DNA from: an uncultured Clostridia bacterium
Lineage (GTDB): Bacteria > Bacillota > Clostridia > TANB77 > CAG-508
Assembly (NCBI GenBank): GCA_948857205.1
Contig: CAQPRV010000045.1
Coordinates: 1 to 13,469 of the forward strand
DNA length: 13,469 nt
Direction of reading: 5' to 3'
Shown: positions 5,447 through 11,762 of the stretch, piece by piece
Layout of the letters: every line of letters starts with the position of its first letter
Numbering within the stretch: position 1 is the first letter of the stretch
Position numbers and translations under genes: made by a program
Notes under the pieces: model-generated
What the model was told of the DNA's origin: nothing
Database searches by the model: none
The model's input: the letters and a program-made list of their open reading frames with translations, nothing else

Positions 5447-6010
5447 GTGGGAAAATTCGAGGATTTAGAAAGATTACAAAAATTAAAAGAAAGTGGGGTA
5501 TTAACAGAAGAAGAATTTAATCAGGAAAAAACTAGAGTATTATCTGGAGAAAATTATAATACAAATTCTACTATTGTTACTAATAATAGTAGTAATGATT
5601 TAGAAATTAAAGGAGATTTCCCTTTAATACAATCAAAACTCCCAATAAAACTTTTAGAAGGAGAAAAGGTAATATATCAATATGAAGCGACAACACTTAC
5701 TGGGGTTGGTTCAACAGCAGTAAATGGATTTTTAACATTAACTAATAAAAGAATTATGTTTAATAAAAAAACAACTGGGAAATCATATCTAACAACAGGT
5801 CTTTTAGGTGTAGCATTAGCAGCAGGCAATAAAAATGTAGAAATTAAATTTTCACAAATTACATCAATAGAAGGAAAAAAGATAAGAATGAATGCAGGTG
5901 GTTTGGAAATTACAACAAATGATGGATATGCAAATAGATTTATTTTAGCACATACTAACGAAAGAGATATGATTATAGAACTTGTAAAAACAGTAGTTAA
6001 TTCTAAATAG
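5447..6010 (+). CDS. SHOCT-PH (GRAM-like) domain protein, 187 aa
   Basis: GTG 5447 follows AGAGGTAGG, and the frame ends at TAG 6008-6010. Residues 3-34 form a SHOCT motif (LERLQKLKESGVLTEEEF, then KTRVL), a short domain usually found at protein ends and thought to mediate oligomerisation. A low-complexity Asn/Ser linker (38-50) follows. Residues 65-185 look like a bacterial PH/GRAM-type fold (LLEGEKVIYQYEA, GFLTLTNKRIMF, IKFSQITSIEGKK, and a closing IIELVKTVV helix). This is the classic PH order of a T-N-K-R strand and a final helix. A short glycine/alanine-rich hydrophobic stretch (TTGLLGVALAAG) lies between strands. It has no signal peptide, so it is likely cytosolic and may bind lipids or partners. 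It is first in a set of three SHOCT genes behind a divergent repressor. Confidence 0.75.
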   Translation: MGKFEDLERLQKLKESGVLTEEEFNQEKTRVLSGENYNTNSTIVTNNSSNDLEIKGDFPLIQSKLPIKLLEGEKVIYQYEATTLTGVGSTAVNGFLTLTNKRIMFNKKTTGKSYLTTGLLGVALAAGNKNVEIKFSQITSIEGKKIRMNAGGLEITTNDGYANRFILAHTNERDMIIELVKTVVNSK

Positions 6011-6031
6011 TATGAAAGAAGGTATAATGAT

Positions 6032-7027
6032 ATGAATAAATATGATGATTTAGATAAATTACTCAAATTAAAGGAAGATGGAATATTATCAGAGCAGGAA
6101 TTTGAAATAGAAAAAAAGAAAGTATTAGGAACAGAACAAAAAGAAATTAAAAGTCAAAATGATAAAATAAAAAATGAAGTTCAGAATAGCAATGAAAATA
6201 TAGTAAGAAGCTATGTAGAAAAAATAAATAAAGAAAAGAAATTATCAAATAAAAAAAAATTTAAGATTTTTGCTATAATATTTGCAATAACTATGATAAT
6301 AATATTAAGCATAGCAGGAATTACAAGTATAGTTTCAAATATAAATGAAAATAAGAAACAAGAAATAGAAAAAAGTAAAGAAGTAGTTTTACCTAATGTA
6401 ATAGGTAAAACTATGGCTGAGGCTGAAGAAGAATTAACAAAATTAGAATTAAATGTTGAAAGATGTACTAATACTACTTCAGATTCAGATGGTAAAGACT
6501 CAGATTCAATAGTAAAACAAATAACAAGAGATTATTCAAGCACAAAAGAAGGAGAGATTGTAAAAAAAGGAGATTTAATTAGAATATGGGGAGAATCACA
6601 AAAATGGAGAGATAAGCAACAGGAAAGAAAAGAAAAAGGCTATAAGTATTGTCCAGCATCTAATGATACAGTTATTCGTTGTGCACAAACTTTAATATCA
6701 AATCAATTAAAAGCACCGTCAACAGCTATATGGGGAAAATCAGAAAAAGTTGATGAAGATAATTATGGTAGATGTTTAGTATATGTATCAGTAGAAGCTC
6801 AAAATTCTTATGGAGGATTAGTTAAATCAGACTATTTAGTTATTTTACAAGAAGTATCAACAGATGGTAAATTTACTTATTCACCTTATGCTAGTACATA
6901 CACAATAACAACTTTTGTATCATCACCATATAGTTATATAGAAGATTATAAGAATGGAAATATTTATCCAGTAATTAAAACATTTTTAGATAATAATGAA
7001 TGGAATACTAGACCAAAAGATGTATAA
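6032..7027 (+). CDS. SHOCT-TM-PASTA membrane protein with C-terminal domain, 331 aa
   Basis: ATG 6032 has AGAAGG about 10 nt upstream, and the frame ends at TAA 7025-7027. SHOCT occupies residues 3-33 (YDDLDKLLKLKEDGILSEQEF). A lysine-rich linker leads to a single membrane helix at about 78-102 (FAIIFAITMIIILSIAGI). Positive charges before it predict a cytosolic N-terminus and an extracellular C-terminus. Residues 117-187 form a PASTA-like domain (VVLPNVIGKTMAEAEEEL, closing VKKGDLIRIWG). PASTA domains bind peptidoglycan fragments or beta-lactams in PknB kinases and PBPs. Residues 205-300 (CAQTLISNQLKAPSTAIWG, VSVEAQNSYGGLVKSDY) resemble a domain I recall at the end of Firmicute lipoproteins and zinc-ribbon membrane proteins. 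There is no kinase or penicillin-binding domain, so it is not a classic PASTA receptor. It probably works with the neighbouring SHOCT proteins through that shared module. Confidence 0.75.
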   Translation: MNKYDDLDKLLKLKEDGILSEQEFEIEKKKVLGTEQKEIKSQNDKIKNEVQNSNENIVRSYVEKINKEKKLSNKKKFKIFAIIFAITMIIILSIAGITSIVSNINENKKQEIEKSKEVVLPNVIGKTMAEAEEELTKLELNVERCTNTTSDSDGKDSDSIVKQITRDYSSTKEGEIVKKGDLIRIWGESQKWRDKQQERKEKGYKYCPASNDTVIRCAQTLISNQLKAPSTAIWGKSEKVDEDNYGRCLVYVSVEAQNSYGGLVKSDYLVILQEVSTDGKFTYSPYASTYTITTFVSSPYSYIEDYKNGNIYPVIKTFLDNNEWNTRPKDV

Positions 7028-7050
7028 ATATAATAAAAAAGGATAATGTT

Positions 7051-8811
7051 ATGAGTAGAATAGATGACTTGGAAAAAATACAGAAATATAGAGATAATGG
7101 AATTCTAACACAAGAAGAATTTGAAAATGAAAAGAAAAAAATATTAAGCATAGAAGATTATAAGAGTTTAGATAATTCAATAAGGAATGAAAATATAATA
7201 GAAGAATTTGATGAAATTCAGCCAAAACCTAATAAGATAAACAAAAAAGTAATTTTTGTTGAATTAGGAATTATTGTTATAGTTGCAATTATTGGAATAA
7301 TTATACTTACAAGCAATAGAAAAAATAGTAATGTTAAAAATTTAAATGTTAATCAAATTACTAATAATATACAACAAAATGATACTATAAAAGAAAATAC
7401 ATAATATATATCAACAGGATATAATGTTAATGAAGATGTTGAAATGGGATTGAGTTATCTATATTTAGTATTTGATAATACTACTTTTAAATTACATTTT
7501 GATGCCAATTTTGGTGGAGATGTCTATGATATGTTTATAAAAGGAATTTATAGTCAAAATGAAAATCACATTGCATTTGATTTTTCTAATTGTAAAATTG
7601 GCTTTAATGAAAATGAAGAAGAAGTAATAGCCGAATATAAATCAATAGTAGATACTTGGTCAAACATATTAAATAATGGTGTAAATATATCAGATGAAGG
7701 TAAAACACTTATTGCAATAGATAATACAGGAAGAACAATTACATTTAAAAGTAATGAACAAAATAGCATAGAAACAAATAAGAATCAAATAAAGCTAAAG
7801 CAAAATACAAAATATGTAGCAACTGGTATTGAAGATTTCTATAAACAAGCAGGTATAACTGAATTATATTTAGTATTTAATAATGGTGAGTTTAAACTTG
7901 TTCTTAATATAAATATGGGTGAAAATAAATATGAAACATATATAAAAGGAACCTATAATCAGACTGAAAATCATATTATATTTGATTTTTCAAATGCAAA
8001 AGTAGGATATAACAATGGCAAATTTAATGAAACAGGAGATATAATAGAGCCGTTTATGGAATTATTTAAAGATGGTGCAACAATATCAAATGAAAATAAA
8101 ACACTTACCGTAGCAGAGGTAGATGGAATAATACTTGCATTTGAAGATAGTGGAATACAGATTACTAACGAAGAATTTAATAAATCAATAGAAAACGTTG
8201 AAAATAATAGTATACTTTCATCTACTGCTAATAGCAATTCAAGTACACAAACATCTATACCATCTAATAGTAGTAATAATCAAAACAAAAAAGAAATGGT
8301 AAATATACCTTATTTTGATATGGGTTACGAGCTAAAACACTATACAAATGATTTAGATAAATTGGGAATTAAATATAAAGTAATAAAAGGTCAAAACCTA
8401 GATTATAAAGATAATACAGTAATTAAAGTAGAACATAATGGAGATTATATTGAGAAAGGAAGTACTATCACAATAACAGTTGCAGATAATGTCTATAATA
8501 TGGATGTTAGAGTGTCAACAGCATATCTTTTAGATTTAGCAAATTTAGGATATGATTATGATGAAGTTGATGTTTCTATAAAAATAAATGGAATTACTGT
8601 ATGTAATAAGAAATTACCAAAAGTTAATGAAATAGGAGTTGTAAGTTGTGGAACATATAAAGGAAAACAAGATGGATTAAAAATAGAGGCAACTATCAAT
8701 GGAAAGACTATAACAAAAAATATTCATTATGCAGTTTTTGGAAATGCAGGTTATGGATATACAGAACCTTACATAGTAATTTATCAAGGAGGAGATATTG
8801 GTGCAGGATAG
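7051..8811 (+). pseudogene. SHOCT-TM-(repeat)x2-PASTA membrane protein, interrupted by one TAA
   Basis: ATG 7051 follows AAAGGATAATGTT. The frame reads 117 codons, stops at TAA 7402-7404, then continues open in the same frame to TAG 8809-8811, for a total of 585 amino acids if the stop is read through. Residues 3-34 are SHOCT (IDDLEKIQKYRDNGILTQEEF), and about 67-88 form one membrane helix (VIFVELGIIVIVAIIGIIIL). After the stop come two copies of a domain of about 120 aa (codons 118-235 and 254-369, both with LYLVF, IKGxYxQ, ENHIxFDFSN). A Ser/Asn-rich linker, a PASTA-like unit (MVNIPYFDMGYELKHYTNDL to IEKGSTITITVADN) and a 100-residue C-terminal domain follow. The stop sits where copy 2 has Lys (7810), so a single A-to-T change can explain it. 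ATG 7444 has no ribosome site. As read, only a SHOCT-TM stub is made, unless the stop is suppressed. Confidence 0.7.
7402..8157 (+). repeat. Two tandem copies of an unknown domain of about 120 aa
   Basis: The copies are 7402-7755 and 7810-8157, with a 136-codon offset. Shared anchors in order: NT(K)Y(I/V)(S/A)TG, LYLVF(D/N)N, FKL, IKG(I/T)Y(S/N)Q, ENHI(A/I)FDFSN, K(I/V)G(F/Y)N, and ISxExKTL followed by a hydrophobic strand. The DNA has diverged, so this is an old duplication. The domain is predicted to be extracellular and rich in beta strands. I do not recognise the family. Confidence 0.6.
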
Positions 8812-8860
8812 AAAGGTAAATTACTAGACACTTTACAAACAATCAAATATCATATAAACT

Positions 8861-8900
8861 TTAGACCTTTAGTATTAAGGGTCTATTTTTTGTAGCTTTG
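8861..8900 (+). repeat. Dispersed terminator unit, copy A (copy B at 9483-9523)
   Basis: Copy A 8861-8900 and copy B 9483-9523 share a perfect TTAGACCTTTAGTA, then a near-identical GGTCTA arm, a T-rich stretch and G(T/G)GCTTTG or TAGCTTTG just before the next -35 region. The similarity covers about 40 nt with a few changes, so this looks like a duplicated terminator-plus-promoter edge rather than chance. Confidence 0.55.
8862..8891 (+). terminator. Intrinsic terminator after the SHOCT set
   Basis: TAGACC (8862-8867) pairs with GGTCTA (8880-8885), extended by TT/AA with one bulge, and is followed by six T (8886-8891). It lies about 50 nt after the stop at 8811. A near-copy is at 9484-9514. 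Confidence 0.75.
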
Positions 8901-8926
8901 ACTTTTTTTGATTAATATTGTATAGA
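8898..8926 (+). promoter_or_regulatory. Promoter immediately upstream of the 8934 gene
   Basis: TTGACT (8898-8903), an exact 17-nt spacer and TATAGA (8921-8926) fit a sigma-A promoter. Transcription should begin about 6-8 nt after the -10, at or next to ATG 8934, which predicts a leaderless message if that ATG is used. Confidence 0.5.
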
Positions 8927-8933
8927 TATTAAT

Positions 8934-9149
8934 ATGAGAAAATTGTTGATAGAAGGGATTTTAGAAGAAATGAAAAAAGATATAGAATATGGAAAAGTTA
9001 TAAAATATAAAGGATATATATGTGTAGTAGGAGATTATAACTATGATAATGATAAAGAATCAATAGTTGAAATATATAAATCAAAAAAAGATTTGAAAGA
9101 TGGAGATTATTTAGAAAATGTATCATTAAATAATAAAAACATAAAATAG
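8934..9149 (+). CDS. Small hypothetical protein, 71 aa
   Basis: The frame runs from ATG 8934 to TAG 9147-9149. The product begins with an amphipathic helix (KLLIEGILEEMKKDIEYG), followed by YKGYICVVGDYNYDND and a lysine/aspartate-rich tail. No domain is recognised and no membrane segment is present. ATG 8934 has no ribosome binding site and coincides with the predicted transcription start. ATG 8970, twelve codons in, lies after GAAGGG and GAAGAA purine runs and may be the real start of a 59-residue form. It lies between the two copies of the repeated terminator unit. Confidence 0.5.
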   Translation: MRKLLIEGILEEMKKDIEYGKVIKYKGYICVVGDYNYDNDKESIVEIYKSKKDLKDGDYLENVSLNNKNIK

Positions 9150-9203
9150 CATATAAAAGATTATATAGATGAAAATTATGTATAATATTGGAAGGTGCAA
9201 TAA

Positions 9204-9260
9204 ATGGAGAGTGTAATAAAATCTAAAGCAGAAATTACAATAAATGCAGGAAATGACTAG
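9204..9260 (+). pseudogene. Fragment resembling the N-terminus of the AAA+ gene at 9576
   Basis: ATG 9204 has AAGGTG about 6 nt upstream and reads 18 codons (MESVIKSKAEITINAGND) to TAG 9258-9260. The first residues mirror those of the AAA+ gene (GTG-ESVTKAEA), and both follow a GGTG-type ribosome site. It is probably a partial duplication of that gene start. The frame after the stop has several further stops, so no product beyond 18 residues is expected. Confidence 0.3.
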
Positions 9261-9356
9261 ATTTTAGGATATGAAATTATATAAGCAGAATAATTAAAAT
9301 GGTTTCAGGGGCAACCTCGTTTGTCAGGAAATTATGGATAATAGGAGATTTTGAAA

Positions 9357-9494
9357 GTGAAATATAAATCAGTATTAAAAAAACCAAATTATGCACCTGT
9401 AATAATAGAGATAGAAGTTACAGAAAATAATATATGTTATATAGATGTAGAACATGGAACAGAATTAAATAATAAAGAAACCTTAGACCTTTAG
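9357..9494 (+). CDS. DUF3846-like N-terminal fragment, 45 aa
   Basis: GTG 9357 lies 9 nt after AGGAG (9343-9347). A TTG at 9351 is possible but too close. The frame ends at TAG 9492-9494. The beginning MKYKSVLKKPNYAPVIIEIE fits the first strand-turn-strand of DUF3846, a small domain common in mobile elements, which usually continues with an LxxLQxxVGGxIE helix. That helix is missing, and the last residues (ETLDL) are encoded inside the repeated terminator unit at 9483. The gene is therefore probably truncated by the repeat. The function of DUF3846 is unknown. Confidence 0.4.
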   Translation: MKYKSVLKKPNYAPVIIEIEVTENNICYIDVEHGTELNNKETLDL

Positions 9495-9514
9495 TAATTA
9501 GAGGTCTATCTTTT
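9484..9514 (+). terminator. Intrinsic terminator, second copy
   Basis: TAGACC (9484-9489) pairs with GGTCTA (9503-9508), followed by TC and four T (9511-9514). It is the diverged twin of the terminator at 8862-8891. The stop of the 9357 frame lies in its loop. Confidence 0.6.
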
Positions 9515-9542
9515 ATGGCTTTGCAATTAATAAGAATATATG

Positions 9543-9558
9543 TTAAGCTATTAAGCTA
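9543..9558 (+). repeat. Tandem TTAAGCTA x2 upstream of the AAA+ gene
   Basis: Two perfect copies of TTAAGCTA lie head to tail (9543-9550 and 9551-9558), directly before the AGAGGTGG ribosome site of the 9576 gene. TTGCAA at 9522-9527 lies about 15-17 nt upstream as a possible -35. The sequence TGTTAAGCTA also occurs at 532-541, upstream of the 617 gene, so it may be a shared regulatory element. Confidence 0.4.
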
Positions 9559-9575
9559 CGAAAGAGGTGGTATAA

Positions 9576-10776
9576 GTGGAAAGTGTAACAAAAGCAGAAG
9601 CTAGAGAAAATATAGAATAAGTTAAAACAACTAAGCAGATATTAAAAGGTTTAGATTCCTGTTTAGGAATTACAACAAGAACAAAAGAAGTAATCAAAAT
9701 GTATGCAGATTATATTAAGTTATATAAGAAGGATAAAATCAAAATAGGAAACTTAAATATGATTTTATACTGTAACAATAATAACTATACTAATGTAGTT
9801 AATATAATAAATAATCTTTTATATAAAGAAGGAATAACAACAATTCCAAGCTATCAATTATTAGCAGAAACATATATTAGTAGTAGAAATAGCAAAGCTA
9901 GAGATAATGAACTATATGTAATAGATAATGAAAACATAAGAGATTATAAAGTAGAAAAGTTAATAAACGATTATCCAAAAGCAGTATTTATAATTATATG
10001 CAATAATAATAACCATAAAATGATAGAAAAGATTAAGAGTAATTTTACATGGGAAATATCTATAAATGAGCCTACGGAAAAAGAAAAGATTAAATATATA
10101 AAAAATACTATAAAGGAACATGGACTAGAATGTAAAGTAACATCATCAGAATTAGAAGCAGTAACTGTATATGATATAGAAACAATAAATAGTTGTTTGA
10201 TAGGTGCAATATTAAGAGCCAATAAAAAGAAATTAGATTATATAGGAAAAGAAGAATTACATATAATAAAAAATCCACATCATAAGGAAGGCATAAAGAA
10301 GTTAAATAGTTTAGTAGGTTTAGAAGAAGTAAAACATCAGGTGCAACAAATTATAAACTATATACAAGTACATAAAGAAAGAGGAACAATACCTAAAAGA
10401 GATGGAAGAATTGTTGAAAGCAAACGCAGGTTTTGAAAGCAGAATACAATTCGATATAAAATTTGAGAATTATAAAGAAGCTGAACTATATCAGATATTT
10501 ATAAATATGTTAAAACAAGAAGGATTTAAACTAAGTAGGAATTGTAAAACAATAGTAGAAGATTACTTTAAAAACGAAATAAATAATAGTAAGGATAATT
10601 TTAGCAATGGTAGGTTAGTAAGAAATCTAACAGAGAAAATAAAGATGGAACAGGCAAACAGAATTATAAAAGAAAAATCAAATAACCTAGATTTAATAAT
10701 AGCAGATGATATAAAAGCAGTTGTAGAAAAAATTAAAACTAAATCATCTAATAATAGAATAGGATTTAGAGTTTAG
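9576..10776 (+). pseudogene. SpoVK/CbxX-like AAA+ ATPase, ATPase core deleted and early TAA
   Basis: GTG 9576 follows AGAGGTGG. TAA interrupts at 9618-9620 (after NIE), but the frame continues (VKTTKQILKGLDSCLGI, MYADYIKLYKK) as in the N-terminal part of mobile-element SpoVK-type AAA+ proteins. There NIEQVKTTKQIL is the form I recall, so the stop would replace Gln. At about 10305-10350 the entry to the AAA+ domain is visible (KLNSLVGLEEVKHQVQQIIN, then HKERGTIP). The frame then changes at about 10396-10402 and resumes as EMEELLKANAGFESRI, the post-sensor-1 region, and continues to the C-terminal lid (FSNGRLVRNL) and TAG 10774-10776. Walker A, Walker B and sensor 1, roughly 110-120 residues in relatives, are absent. 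It cannot be an ATPase. The relatives are hexameric remodelling proteins of the CbbX/SpoVK class. Confidence 0.75.
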
Positions 10777-10793
10777 ATGAAAGAAGGTAACAA

Positions 10794-11192
10794 ATGGAAC
10801 AAGAAATTAAAATATTAGATTTTAATAATGAAGAATTACTAGACACATTCTTTGACTGGACGGCAACATTAAGTAATAAAAGAACAGGTTTAAAAGTAGA
10901 TATATGGAGTAAATGGAATGTAGCAGAGATAACAAAAGAAGTTCCTAATATAATAATTGGCAGAGCTGAATATTGGAACAGATATATTATGGTAGTAACA
11001 ATTTCTCCTAATCCTAAAGTCATAGCAAAAACTCCTAATATAACAGATGAACAGAAGCAAGAATTAGAAGAAGGTATAAAGTATGTGGCAAGAAATTATG
11101 ATTTATTCTTAAAACATTATACTAATATAGATGATTTAACGGATAAGATAAAGCTCTATATAAAGAGTTATTATTCAGATGTAATAAAATAA
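10794..11192 (+). CDS. Conserved mobile-element hypothetical protein, 132 aa
   Basis: ATG 10794 follows GAAGG, 17 nt after the AAA+ stop. The frame ends at TAA 11190-11192. It contains LLDTFFDWTATLSNKRTGLK, VDIWSKWN, then a strand pair IGRAEYWNRYIMVVTISPNP, and VARNYDLFLKHY near the end. This order recalls an unnamed small family frequent in conjugative elements of gut Firmicutes, with GLxVDIWS and YVxRNYDLFLKHY signatures. The product is soluble and mixed alpha/beta. No activity is known. It is intact, in contrast to its upstream neighbour. Confidence 0.7.
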   Translation: MEQEIKILDFNNEELLDTFFDWTATLSNKRTGLKVDIWSKWNVAEITKEVPNIIIGRAEYWNRYIMVVTISPNPKVIAKTPNITDEQKQELEEGIKYVARNYDLFLKHYTNIDDLTDKIKLYIKSYYSDVIK

Positions 11193-11200
11193 GCTAATAG

Positions 11201-11228
11201 ATAGTAGATACAGAAATGTACCTACTAT
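11201..11228 (+). terminator. Hairpin after the 10794 gene
   Basis: ATAGTAG-a-TAC (11201-11211) pairs with GTA-c-CTACTAT (11218-11228), giving a 10-bp stem with one mismatch and a 6-nt loop. It lies 8 nt after the stop. Only two or three T follow directly, so it may be a weak terminator or an mRNA 3' end stabiliser. Confidence 0.5.
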
Positions 11229-11282
11229 TTATGAATTTTAAAGTTAATAAATTTTTAATAAAGTATTTTGGAGAGGTAGAAA

Positions 11283-11525
11283 ATGAAAGAAGATGATGAA
11301 ATTAATATGTTTATTGTAGCAAGTGATGAAAATGAAATACCAATTACAGTAACACATCTTAGTAATAGTAATGATGTAGATGTAGTCGTTGTATTCAATT
11401 TAGATAAAATGGCAATAAATAATTTCTCTAAAACATTTAGAGAGAATGGAAATGTATATATTGATACGGAAGAAGATATAGTAGTAGAAAATGGTCAAAT
11501 TATGAAAATAAACTCAAAATCTTAA
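11283..11525 (+). CDS. Small hypothetical protein, 80 aa, acidic
   Basis: ATG 11283 has GGAGAGGTAG about 4-8 nt upstream, and the frame ends at TAA 11523-11525. The product is acidic, with alternating beta-type stretches (MFIVASDENEIPITVTHL, VDVVVVFNLDKM, IVVENGQIMKIN), and so is likely a small beta-sheet protein. There is no membrane segment or cysteine. The family is not recognised. It stands as a single gene between two hairpins. The upstream leader shares GAGAGGTAG with the 5447 and 11763 genes. Confidence 0.65.
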   Translation: MKEDDEINMFIVASDENEIPITVTHLSNSNDVDVVVVFNLDKMAINNFSKTFRENGNVYIDTEEDIVVENGQIMKINSKS

Positions 11526-11561
11526 TTACAAATCTAGTATAAAGATGTGAGAGAACAAAAG

Positions 11562-11591
11562 CAGTAGTTGAAATCTACTGTTTTTATTTTT
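11562..11591 (+). terminator. Strong intrinsic terminator
   Basis: CAGTAG (11562-11567) pairs with CTACTG (11575-11580), extended by outer A-T and G-U pairs, with a 7-nt loop. TTTTTATTTTT follows at 11581-11591. It ends the 11283 transcript and isolates the recombinase region. Confidence 0.85.
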
Positions 11592-11762
11592 GAATCTACA
11601 TCTCCCCTATTCCATATTTATATTTTTAGTATCAAAAGTAAGGATAATAAAAAAAGTACCAAAAGTGCTTGAAAAGCAGGTAATATCTGTGTTATCCTGC
11701 TAATACCAAAAGAAACGAAGGTTAGATTTGGTACAGTAATTTTTAGAGAGGTAGGAAAAATT
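11592..11762 (+). promoter_or_regulatory. Repeat-rich region upstream of the recombinase: candidate res/operator site and promoter
   Basis: No ORF is seen in these 171 nt. The motif GTACCAAAAG or a close variant occurs in direct orientation at 11629-11638 (GTATCAAAAG), 11656-11665 (GTACCAAAAG) and 11703-11712 (ATACCAAAAG), and inverted at 11727-11734 (TTTGGTAC). A 6-bp dyad AGCAGG/CCTGCT (11675-11680/11696-11701) lies in the middle. TTGAAA (11669-11674) and TATCCT (11693-11698), 18 nt apart, could be the promoter. Small serine resolvases commonly bind several 12-bp half-sites arranged in a 100-120-bp res site next to their gene and repress themselves there. The arrangement fits that role, by inference. 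A strong AGAGAGGTAGG ribosome site ends the region. Confidence 0.5.
11675..11701 (+). promoter_or_regulatory. AGCAGG/CCTGCT dyad within the recombinase promoter
   Basis: Perfect 6-bp arms at 11675-11680 and 11696-11701 flank a 15-nt A/T-rich centre. The dyad coincides with the spacer and -10 of the proposed TTGAAA promoter, so it may be an operator or the core of a recombination site. It has no T-tract, so it is not a terminator. Confidence 0.4.

Noticed and set aside
7444..7446. ATG 7444 as start of an independent gene
   Set aside because: It has no Shine-Dalgarno, begins in the middle of the first repeated domain, and is in the same frame as the upstream SHOCT-TM part. It is better read as the downstream half of one broken gene.
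9204..9356. One long read-through frame joining the 9204 fragment to the DUF3846-like frame
   Set aside because: The frame has several stops in about 100 nt, including two adjacent ones just before the AGGAG site of the 9357 frame. That is normal for non-coding AT-rich DNA.
617..10776. Reassigned stop codons (TAA or TAG read as Gln or Lys)
   Set aside because: Intact genes end in TAA, TAG and TGA, with terminator hairpins directly after several of them. Other damage of unrelated type (frameshift, deletion, lost start) accompanies the stops, so decay is simpler.
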